In this document: one piece after another, positions 57,009 through 64,000 of the stretch
How positions within the stretch are numbered: the first letter of the stretch is position 1
How the letters are laid out: each line of letters starts with the position of its first letter
Origin: Sphingomonas sp. PAMC 26621
Lineage (GTDB): Bacteria; Pseudomonadota; Alphaproteobacteria; Sphingomonadales; Sphingomonadaceae
Assembly (NCBI RefSeq): GCF_000251145.1
Contig: NZ_AIDW01000019.1
Span: 186,001 to 250,000 of the forward strand
Direction of reading: 5' to 3'
Length of the DNA stretch: 64,000 nt
Made by a program: the position numbers and the translations under genes
Notes under the pieces: generated by a model
The model's input: the letters and a program-made list of their open reading frames with translations, nothing else
The model's database searches: none
Told to the model about the DNA's origin: nothing

Positions 57009-58466
57009 ATGACGCAAGCATCCGACATCGTCGCCGAGCTCGATCGCCTGTATCGCGCCTCGGTCGAGCGGCTCCAGGCCGCACTGACCACCTACATCAC
57101 GACCGGCCAGCCACCCGCGCCGGAAAGCCGCAAGGATGGCAGCTTCGCCTATCCCGAGATCCGGCTCCACTATCGCGGCGGCGAGGATCGCCCGGTCCCC
57201 GCGCGGTCGTTCGGTCGCCTCGTCAGCGAGGGCGCCTATGCGATCAGCGTCACCAAGCCCGCGATCTTCGCGGACTATCTGACTGAACAGCTCACCCTGC
57301 TGATCGAGGATTACGACGTCACCGTCGAGGCGGTCCCCGGCCGGCAGGAAATCCCCTTTCCCTATGTGATCGATCCCGGCCATGCGCTCAGCCTCGACGC
57401 GGTATCCGCAGTCGAACTGTCGCGACATTTCCCCGCGACCGAACTCGCGCATATTGGCGACGAGATCGCAGACGGGCGCTACGCCGTGCTCAACGGCGGC
57501 CCCCGCCCGCTCGCGCTATTCGATGGCCTGCGGACCGATTTCTCGCTCGCGCGGCTGCGGCATTACACCGGCACCCCGCCCGAGCATGTCCAGCGCTACG
57601 TGCTGTTCACCAACTATCATCGCTATGTCGACGAATTCGTCCGCTGGGCGTGCGCGCAGCTCGAGCCGCACGCGGACGGCACGCCGAGCCGCTATACCGG
57701 CGTCTCGGGCGCAGGCGGCGTGCTGATGCGCGCGGGCGACGACGTCGAGGCGATGCTTGCGGATACCAGCGCGTGGCGGCGACACCAGATGCCCGCCTAT
57801 CATCTGATGGCGGCGGACGGCACCGGGATCACGCTCGTCAACATCGGCGTCGGCCCGTCGAACGCCAAAACGATCTGCGACCATCTCGCGGTGCTCCGCC
57901 CCGAGGCGTGGCTGATGATCGGCCATTGCGGCGGTTTGCGCCCGAGCCAGCGGATCGGCGATTACGTGCTCGCGCACGCCTATCTACGCGACGACCATAT
58001 CCTCGACGACGTGCTTCCGCCCGAAATCCCGGTCCCCGCGATCGCCGAGGTCCAGCTCGCGCTTGCCCGCGCGGCGGAGACGGTCTCGGGCCAGACCGGC
58101 GACGAGCTCAAGCGCCGCCTGCGCACCGGCACGATCGTGACGACCGACGACCGCAACTGGGAACTGCAATATTCGCGCTCGGCGCTGCGCTTCTCGCTGT
58201 CGCGCGCGGTCGGGATCGACATGGAGTCGGCGACGATCGCGGCGCAGGGCTATCGCTTCCGCGTGCCCTATGGCACGTTGCTGTGCGTGTCGGACAAGCC
58301 GCTCCACGGCGAGCTGAAGCTGCCGGGCCAGGCCAACCGCTTCTACGAACGTGCGATCAGCGAGCATATGCGGATCGGCATCGAGGCATGCGAGGAGCTG
58401 CGGCGCGAGGGGAACAAGCTCCACTCGCGCAAGCTGCGCGCCTTCAACGAGCCGCCCTTCCGCTAA
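57009..58466 (+). CDS. amn: AMP nucleosidase
   Basis: 485 residues. The N-terminal AMN domain (YPEIRLHYRGGE, FGRLVSEGAYAISVTKPAIF, QEIPFPYVIDPG) precedes a phosphorylase-type domain (VGPSNAKTICDHLAVLRPEA, GHCGGLRPSQRIGDYVLAHA, GIDMESATIAAQGYRF). It hydrolyses AMP to adenine and ribose-5-phosphate. Confidence 0.96.
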   Translation: MTQASDIVAELDRLYRASVERLQAALTTYITTGQPPAPESRKDGSFAYPEIRLHYRGGEDRPVPARSFGRLVSEGAYAISVTKPAIFADYLTEQLTLLIEDYDVTVEAVPGRQEIPFPYVIDPGHALSLDAVSAVELSRHFPATELAHIGDEIADGRYAVLNGGPRPLALFDGLRTDFSLARLRHYTGTPPEHVQRYVLFTNYHRYVDEFVRWACAQLEPHADGTPSRYTGVSGAGGVLMRAGDDVEAMLADTSAWRRHQMPAYHLMAADGTGITLVNIGVGPSNAKTICDHLAVLRPEAWLMIGHCGGLRPSQRIGDYVLAHAYLRDDHILDDVLPPEIPVPAIAEVQLALARAAETVSGQTGDELKRRLRTGTIVTTDDRNWELQYSRSALRFSLSRAVGIDMESATIAAQGYRFRVPYGTLLCVSDKPLHGELKLPGQANRFYERAISEHMRIGIEACEELRREGNKLHSRKLRAFNEPPFR

Positions 58467-58526
58467 GCCACGGAAACCCCGCCACGCTGGCGCGTTCGAC
58501 TGCTGCAACGATTCAAGGAACACACG

Positions 58527-58985
58527 ATGGCCCAGCCACCGAAGAAGCCGACCGACGACGAAACCGACGCGACGACTCCGGTCAAGCCGCCCAAGCCTGC
58601 CAAGCCGGCGAAGCCTGCAGGCGCGAAGGCCAGCGGGCCGAAGCCCCCCGCCCCGCGCAAGCCGGCCAAGCCGCGCACCGCGGCGAGCCGCCCGGTGACC
58701 GGCGGCAAGGGTGCGCCTAAGCCAAAGCCCAAGCCAATGGTGAGCGATACAGACACCAAGGTGGAATCACCCGTTGCCAAGCCGCGTTGGACCGCCGCGA
58801 AGATCGTCGGCGGCGTCGCAGCGGTCGGCGCGGCAGCCGCCGCGTTGTTCGCGCTCCGCGGCAGCACGCCCGTCGCGTCAAAGCCGAAGCCGAAGCCGGG
58901 CAAAGGCGCGCATCAGGCGGACGGTAGCGATTCGAGCAAGTCGTTCGAGGCGGGCATCGCCGACGAGGGCACGATCCCGAACTGA
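58527..58985 (+). CDS. Lysine/proline/alanine-rich membrane-anchored protein
   Basis: 152 residues. The first 75 are low-complexity KPPKPAKPAKPAG-type repeats, like histone H1 or AlgP tails. A hydrophobic helix follows (IVGGVAAVGAAAAALFALRG), then a polar acidic tail. The highly basic tail could bind nucleic acid or polyphosphate or span the periplasm. Function unknown. It starts 61 bases after amn and is probably co-transcribed. Confidence 0.6.
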   Translation: MAQPPKKPTDDETDATTPVKPPKPAKPAKPAGAKASGPKPPAPRKPAKPRTAASRPVTGGKGAPKPKPKPMVSDTDTKVESPVAKPRWTAAKIVGGVAAVGAAAAALFALRGSTPVASKPKPKPGKGAHQADGSDSSKSFEAGIADEGTIPN

Positions 58986-59009
58986 ATGCGTCCCCCTCTC
59001 CCGTAAGTA

Positions 59010-59114
59010 CTTCCCCGGCGAAGGCCGGGGCCCAGTAGCGAGACCTGAGATGGCGGGCGCTTGCGCTCGATACCCTCGGACATTTCGACTGGGCCGCGGC
59101 CTCCGCCGGGCAAG
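59010..59114. repeat. Bipartite palindromic element, family A, copy 4
   Basis: The left arm is intact; the right arm has several mismatches (GGGCCGCGGCCTCCGCCGGG). It lies between the convergent basic-protein and M2 peptidase genes. Confidence 0.85.
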
Positions 59115-59146
59115 CGCGCGTTAAAACAGCCGAGCGCCGCTACCCC

Positions 59147-60976
59147 TCACCAGCCCGACGGCTTCCCCTTGTTCTGCTTGTCCAGCCACGCCTTGAGCGG
59201 CGCGAAATAGGCGACCATCGCCTGCCCCGACATCTCGCGGCTCCCGGTGAACGTCTCGAGCGCATCCGGCCACGGCTTGGACTGGCCCATCGCCAGCATC
59301 GCGTTCAGCTTATCGCCGACGGCCTTGTTGTCGTAGAACGAGCAGCGATGCAGCGGCCCCTTCCAGCCCGACTGCTTGCACGCCGCCTGGTAGAACTGGA
59401 ACTGCAGCAATCGCGCGAGGAAGTAGCGCGTGTACGGCACGCTGGCGGGCACGTGATACTTCGCTCCCGGATCGAACCGCGTCTCGTCGCGCGCGATCGG
59501 CGGCACGACGCCCTGATACTTCAGCCGCAGGTCGTTCCAGCTCTTCTCATACTGGGTCGCGGGGATCGCGCCCGAGAAGACGCCCCAGCGGTACTTGTCG
59601 ATCAGCAGCCCGAACGGCAGGAACGCGACCTTGTCCATCGCCTGTTTGAGCAGCAGCCCGATGTCCTTGTCCGCGCTCGGCACCTTGGACTGGTCGAGCA
59701 GGCCGATCCGCACGAGATAATCGGGCGTGATCGACAGCGCGACGAAATCGCCGATTGCCTCGTGGAAGCCGTCGTTCGCGCCGTTCTTGTAGAGGAACGG
59801 CTGCGTATTATAGGCACGCTGGTAGTAGTTATGGCCCATCTCGTGATGGATCGTGACGAAATCGTCGCCATTCACCTTTGTGCACATCTTGATGCGCAGG
59901 TCGTTCATGCTGTCGACGTCCCACGCCGACGCGTGGCAGATCACCTCGCGGTCGGCAGGCTTGACGATCTGCGAGCGCGCCCAGAACGTGTCGGGGAGCG
60001 GCTTGAAGCCGAGCGAGGAATAGAAACCCTCGCCAGTTTTGAACATCTTGACCGGGTCATAGGCCTTGGCCTTGAGCAGATCGCCCGTGTCATAGCCGAC
60101 ATCGCCCGCACCCGCAGGCGCGACGACGTCATAGATGTTGCCCCATTCCTGCGCCCACATGTTGCCGAGCAGATCGGCGCGGATCGGGCCGGTCTTGGCC
60201 TGTACCGCATCGCCATATTTCGCGTTGAGCTTCCAGCGGACATAGGTGTGGAGCGCGACATAGAGCGGCTCGACCTGCTTCCACAATTTGTCGGTCAGCG
60301 CGGCGAACTGGTCGGGCTCCATGTCATAGCCCGAGCGCCACAAGGCACCGACGTCGGCATAGCCAAGCTCCTTCGCGCCTTTGTTGGCGATGACGACCTG
60401 GCGCGCATAGTCCTTGCGCATCTGCGCGCCGACATTGTCATGCCAACTGACCCACATTTCCTTGGACCTGGCGGGATCACGGACCGACCCCATCGCCGCC
60501 TCGATATCGCTGCCGTTGATCGGCTTGCCGTCGAGCGTGCCCTTGCCCTTGCCATATTCGGACGACATACGCGTCACGATCGTCGACAGCTCGGTCGCGG
60601 CACCCGGGGTGGTCGGTGCGGGCAGCGTCAGCCCGCTGCGAAGCAGGTCGATCTTCCGCTTCGTGTCGAACGACAGGCCCGGGATTTTGGCGTATTTCGC
60701 GGCTTCGAGCGCATATTTGACCGACATTTCGGTGCCTTCTGCGCCGAACTTGGCGGCAATCGCATCGGTGTCGTCGGTAATGTAGGTCGCGTTGATCCAC
60801 GCAGCCTGCTGTGCGGGGGTCGAGAAATCCTCGAGCGCCTTTTCCGCCAGCGTGACGAAGGCGTCGGCTGCTGCGGGCGTGGCGGCGTCAGCTGCGACCG
60901 GTGCCGCCTGCTGCGCAATAGCGGGCGTCGCGGCCAGTGCGAGAGCAAGGGCAAGTGTGGAAATGCTGGTGCGCAC
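59147..60976 (-). CDS. M2-family (ACE-like) zinc dipeptidase, secreted
   Basis: 609 residues from a GTG at 60976 with a strong GGGGGAG ribosome site. The signal peptide is RTSISTLALALALAATPAIA/QQ. The zinc motif HEMGH is in VTIHHEMGHNYYQRAY, with the third ligand in GFHEAIGDFVAL. It matches peptidyl-dipeptidase A (angiotensin-converting-enzyme) proteins of sphingomonads and xanthomonads; the chloride and C-domain elements cannot be judged. It likely cuts dipeptides from the C-termini of oligopeptides in the periplasm. An ATG at 61039 would extend the N-terminus by 21 residues. Confidence 0.92.
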   Translation of the reverse strand: MRTSISTLALALALAATPAIAQQAAPVAADAATPAAADAFVTLAEKALEDFSTPAQQAAWINATYITDDTDAIAAKFGAEGTEMSVKYALEAAKYAKIPGLSFDTKRKIDLLRSGLTLPAPTTPGAATELSTIVTRMSSEYGKGKGTLDGKPINGSDIEAAMGSVRDPARSKEMWVSWHDNVGAQMRKDYARQVVIANKGAKELGYADVGALWRSGYDMEPDQFAALTDKLWKQVEPLYVALHTYVRWKLNAKYGDAVQAKTGPIRADLLGNMWAQEWGNIYDVVAPAGAGDVGYDTGDLLKAKAYDPVKMFKTGEGFYSSLGFKPLPDTFWARSQIVKPADREVICHASAWDVDSMNDLRIKMCTKVNGDDFVTIHHEMGHNYYQRAYNTQPFLYKNGANDGFHEAIGDFVALSITPDYLVRIGLLDQSKVPSADKDIGLLLKQAMDKVAFLPFGLLIDKYRWGVFSGAIPATQYEKSWNDLRLKYQGVVPPIARDETRFDPGAKYHVPASVPYTRYFLARLLQFQFYQAACKQSGWKGPLHRCSFYDNKAVGDKLNAMLAMGQSKPWPDALETFTGSREMSGQAMVAYFAPLKAWLDKQNKGKPSGW

Positions 60977-61035
60977 GATGCGACTCCCCCGGGAATGCGT
61001 TGAGGGCGGCAACCTGTGCCGCCCGGAATGGATGG

Positions 61036-61797
61036 TCAAGCCGCGAGAAAATCGGCGATCGTGCTGCCGAGCTCGGGCTTCATCACCGCGCTCATGTGGT
61101 TGCCCGGGATGCTTGCATAGCGCCCGTCGGGCAAAGCGGCGGCAAGCGCCTCGCCCGAGCCATTGTCGTGATCGTCCACCCCGTTGACGACCAGCACCGA
61201 CGGCCGGATCGTCGCCAGCGCCTCAGGCGGCGTGTCGACGAACGTGTCCAGCACGCGCAGCAACGCGAGCGGATCGCCCTTGGTGGTCTTGAGGAACGCC
61301 TCGGTCAGCCACTCGGGCGTCCCCTGCTTGAAACTGCCGAGGTTGGTCAGGACGTTATGGAAATACGCGCCGCGACCCTGCGTGTGGACGATCCCGTCCA
61401 GCCCCATCCCCGACACCGCCACCCGCCGCGGCGTCGCCCCGTTGACGAGCATCCGCATCACTGTCCGCCCGCCGAGCGAATAGCCCGCCAGATCGTAATC
61501 GCTAAGCCCGAGATGCGCGACCAGAGCCTTGCCGTCCTGCATCAATACGTCGGGCGGATAGGATGCCGCGTCATGCGGCTTCGCGCTCGATCCGTGCCCG
61601 CGCAAGTCAGGCATGATGACGCGAAAACCGGCGGCGGCGATCTTTTCGGCATGGCCGTATTTGATCCAGTTGGTCGTCGCGTCGGAGAAATATCCGTGGA
61701 TCAGGACGACCGCGCGCCCTTCTCCCAACTCCCGCCACGCCAGCCGCGCACCGTCGATGCTATCGAAAAACTGCGGTTCAATCGGGGAGTTTGCCAA
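61036..61797 (-). CDS. Alpha/beta hydrolase
   Basis: 253 residues. Nucleophile elbow AGYSLGGRTVM (serine), oxyanion region VVLIHGYFSD, and the catalytic acid and histidine in VVNGVDDHD and SIPGNHMSAV. The substrate is unknown. Its start overlaps the end of the GFA gene by 20 bases, so the two are probably translated together. Confidence 0.9.
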   Translation of the reverse strand: MANSPIEPQFFDSIDGARLAWRELGEGRAVVLIHGYFSDATTNWIKYGHAEKIAAAGFRVIMPDLRGHGSSAKPHDAASYPPDVLMQDGKALVAHLGLSDYDLAGYSLGGRTVMRMLVNGATPRRVAVSGMGLDGIVHTQGRGAYFHNVLTNLGSFKQGTPEWLTEAFLKTTKGDPLALLRVLDTFVDTPPEALATIRPSVLVVNGVDDHDNGSGEALAAALPDGRYASIPGNHMSAVMKPELGSTIADFLAA

Positions 61798-62224
61798 TTG
61801 CTTTGATCCATCGATCTGCGGTCGACGGATTATCCGCGACCCGCGTTGTCGGGAGATCCTTAGTGTCCAGCCATGCCGCGTGCCAAGTCTCGGGCGAGAA
61901 ATGATGTCCGGGAACGAAGCGCCCGGGCTCGTCGAAGCTGCCGACGGTCAGGTCCATGTTTTCGCCGGGTTCGAGGAATTCGAACGTCAGCGGCGTCCCG
62001 CACGCGCTGCAGAAGCCGCGCTGCGCGATGGGGGAACTCTGGTAGCGATCGGGTTCGCGTTCCCAGGTGACGTCGGCGATCTTGACGCCCTTGAGCGCGA
62101 TCGACACTCCGCCGGTGGCTCGCTGGCACATCCGGCAATGGCAGAGATACGCGTCGGTGGTGTCGATCGCGACGCTGTAGCGGATGCGGCCGCACTGGCA
62201 GCCGCCGGTCATGGTTTCTGTCAT
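61778..62224 (-). CDS. GFA-family zinc protein
   Basis: 148 residues from MTETMTGGCQCGRIRYSV. The zinc ligands are CQC, CHCRMC and CSAC (in RGFCSACGTPLTFEF). Members are related to glutathione-dependent formaldehyde-activating enzyme Gfa, but most have unproven activity. Upstream start at 62326 would extend into a palindromic repeat and is unlikely. Confidence 0.9.
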   Translation of the reverse strand: MTETMTGGCQCGRIRYSVAIDTTDAYLCHCRMCQRATGGVSIALKGVKIADVTWEREPDRYQSSPIAQRGFCSACGTPLTFEFLEPGENMDLTVGSFDEPGRFVPGHHFSPETWHAAWLDTKDLPTTRVADNPSTADRWIKAIGKLPD

Positions 62225-62297
62225 GGCTTGGCTCCCCACGAAGACGATGGGATCGTCGCGCGGGTTCGCGGTTGGCGCAAGGGTCGCCTCCCCCACT

Positions 62298-62391
62298 CCG
62301 TCATTCCCGCGCAGGCGGGAATCCATTAGCGCCGACGCCCGCGATTGCAGACGGCAGCCAGTATGGATCCCCGCCTCCGCGGGGATGACGG
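62298..62391. repeat. Bipartite palindromic element, family C, copy 3
   Basis: The arms match the copy at 33263 (CGTCATTCCCGCGCAGGCGG and the inverted right arm). It lies between asd and the GFA gene. Confidence 0.88.
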
Positions 62392-62413
62392 ATAAAGAGA
62401 GGCCGGGTCCGCC

Positions 62414-63441
62414 TCAGTCCCCCTTGTTCAGATAACGCCGCCCGAGCAATTCCGCGATCTGCACCGCGTTGAGCGCCGCGCCCTTGCGGAGGTTGTCGCT
62501 CACGCACCACAGCGACAGCCCGTTCTCGACGGTCGGATCCTCGCGCACGCGGCTGATGAAGGTCGCATATTCGCCGACGCACTCGACCGGCGTGACGTAT
62601 CCACCGTCCTCGCGCTTGTCGACGAGCATCACGCCGGGGGCCTCGCGCAAAATCTTCTGCGCCTGCTGGGCCGAGATTTCGTTCTCGAACTCGATGTTGA
62701 TCGCTTCCGAATGACCGACGAACACCGGCACGCGGACGCAGGTCGCCGTCACCTTGATCTTGGGGTCGAGAATCTTCTTGGTCTCGACCACCATCTTCCA
62801 TTCTTCCTTGGTCGACCCGTCGTCGAGGAAGCTGTCGATGTGCGGGATCACGTTGAACGCGATCTGCTTGGTGAACTTCTTGGCTTGGCGGAATCGCCGA
62901 CGAAGATGTTGCGCGACTGCTCGAACAGCTCGTCCATCCCCGCCTTGCCCGCGCCCGAAACCGACTGATAGGTCGCGACGACGACGCGCTTGATCTTGGC
63001 GAAATCATGCAGCGGCTTGAGGGCGACGACCATCTGCGCGGTCGAGCAATTCGGGTTCGCGATGATGTTGCGCTTGGTATAGCCCGCGATCGCATCGGGG
63101 TTCACTTCGGGCACGATCAGCGGCACGTCCGGGTCCATCCGGTACAGCGACGAATTGTCGATCACCGTGCAGCCCGCCGCCGCAAAGCGCGGCGCGTGGA
63201 GCTTGGTCCCTTCCGAGCCGATCGCGAACAGCGCCATGTCCCAGCCGGTCGGATCGAAATGCTCGATGTTCTGGACCTTGAGCTTCCGGCCCGTCTCGCC
63301 GAAATCGACTTCATCGCCCTGGCTGCGCGACGATGCGACGACCGCGATATCGTCGAGCGGGAATTCGCGCTCCGCAAGAACGTTGAGCATCTCGCGCCCG
63401 ACGTTGCCCGTCGCGCCCGCGACCACGATCCTGTAACCCAT
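62414..63441 (-). pseudogene. asd: Aspartate-semialdehyde dehydrogenase, split by a one-base deletion
   Basis: The first frame starts MGYRIVVAGATGNVGREMLN at 63441 and includes the catalytic cysteine in NPNCSTAQMVVAL. It runs to FVGDSAKP at about 62890. The second frame, KKFTKQIAFNVIPHIDSFLD to LLGRRYLNKGD, continues to 62414. A single C (CCC read as CC) near 62885-62892 restores one 342-residue product. Asd makes aspartate semialdehyde for lysine, methionine, threonine and diaminopimelate, so loss would normally be lethal. I therefore think a sequencing error is likelier than a true pseudogene. Confidence 0.9.
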
Positions 63442-63502
63442 GTAATCCTCCAGTTCGGAACGCGCCCGTAGCGTTGTTACGCCGGCACGTCCAATCGCTT
63501 TG

Positions 63503-64000
63503 CTAATCGTGCGTACGCGCCTGCCATGTTGCGTGGGTAATGCCATGCACCTTGGCGAGATGATCGGTCAGCGCGTCGAGCTCGCTGACCGTTATATTGG
63601 TGCTCACGAGCTTGGCCACAATCTCCACCCGGTCCTCGGCGCGGTTGATGATGTCGAGTTCCGCGACCGGGAGTTGCGCGGCCTCGAGATGCTCGGTCAG
63701 CAGGTCCCCCATTGGCCCGGCGTCGGCGGCGTCGGTCGTGATCGTGACGGTATAGGTCGCCTCGACGTTGCGGCCTTCCAGCGGGATGCGATTGATCGCG
63801 TCGACAAGCGGGCGGAGCATCGTGTTGGCAAGGATGACGAAGCCGGTGAGCAGCACGGCTTCGGCAATCATGTCGCTCCCCGCGATCGCGCCGACCGCGG
63901 CCGAGCACCAGAGGGTCGCGGCGGTGTTGAGGCCGCGGACGTTCATCCCCTCCTTCATGATCACGCCCGCGCCGAGGAAACCGATCCCCGACACGACATA
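63503..64000 (-). CDS. MgtC/SapB-family protein, 5' end beyond the window
   Basis: At least 166 residues of the C-terminal part are seen. SGIGFLGAGVIMKEGMNVRG and LNTAATLWCSAAVGAIAGSD are the conserved membrane segments of MgtC/SapB. The C-terminal ACT-like domain follows (NVEATYTVTITTDAADAGPM, ending ATWQARTHD). In pathogens MgtC aids survival at low magnesium; in free-living species it is linked to membrane energetics. The frame is open through base 64000, so the N-terminus is missing. Confidence 0.9.
   Translation of the reverse strand, partial: YVVSGIGFLGAGVIMKEGMNVRGLNTAATLWCSAAVGAIAGSDMIAEAVLLTGFVILANTMLRPLVDAINRIPLEGRNVEATYTVTITTDAADAGPMGDLLTEHLEAAQLPVAELDIINRAEDRVEIVAKLVSTNITVSELDALTDHLAKVHGITHATWQARTHD

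Overview
The window is high-GC chromosomal DNA from an alphaproteobacterium, most likely Sphingomonadales (Sphingomonas or a close relative). This is inferred from a DivL-type pseudokinase, a PopZ-type polar organiser, a CC0125/CC1285-type lipoprotein, AddAB instead of RecBCD, an AmgK/MurU recycling pair and a Caulobacter-like order aroK-aroB // xerD-accA and divL-tsaE-amgK-murU-addB-addA-trxA. Most of it is densely packed housekeeping DNA. I see no prophage, insertion sequence, CRISPR array or rRNA.

Layout. 1-2428: valS (3' end off the window), with a palindromic repeat inserted in frame. 2475-6891: a LOV-domain blue-light hybrid histidine kinase, popZ, a TolC-type outer-membrane protein and a degenerate Pcm-like methyltransferase. 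7104-8236: tRNA-Cys, mutT and two small Flp pilins. 8256-12158: accA, xerD, a secreted protein of unknown function and a tiny membrane protein, divergent from aroK-aroB-DUF2256 (12248-14048). 14196-18951: DUF423, a CPA2 antiporter, a NifU-like protein, cvpA and radA, all on the minus strand. 19115-22022: a BLUF photoreceptor, a frameshifted GAF gene, a glutathione transferase and a glycosyltransferase. 22423-25769: DUF2218 with a metal-type PadR regulator, rarA, a DUF429-like gene and tRNA-Thr. 25828-31277: a tiny zinc-ribbon gene in a low-GC patch, an EEP phosphoesterase with a patatin, lapA-pyrF, trpF and tRNA-Asn. 31669-38458: envelope proteins, secA, argJ and trxA. 38524-50315: one long minus-strand cluster, divL, ccdAB, tsaE, amgK, murU, addB, addA. 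50483-64000: a TonB-dependent receptor, ahcY, algH, a peroxiredoxin, amn, an M2 peptidase, an alpha/beta hydrolase, a GFA protein, asd and the 3' part of an mgtC-like gene.

How genes work together. divL and popZ belong to polar cell-cycle control. amgK-murU recycle MurNAc into UDP-MurNAc. addAB with radA, rarA and xerD form a repair and chromosome-resolution set. aroK-aroB, trpF, pyrF, argJ and asd serve amino-acid and nucleotide synthesis. ahcY carries a perfect palindromic candidate operator upstream. LOV and BLUF proteins give two independent blue-light inputs.

Two signals stand out. First, at least six families of short (about 70-120 bp) bipartite palindromic elements are scattered through the window, mostly between converging gene ends; one sits in frame inside valS. 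Second, three genes (asd, amgK and the GAF gene) each carry one single-base deletion that splits an otherwise intact protein. Because asd is normally essential, residual sequencing error is the likeliest explanation. I found no clearly new defence or biosynthetic system. The best biological leads are the LOV kinase placed between popZ and valS, the ccdAB module lodged in the divL-tsaE operon, and the palindromic elements.
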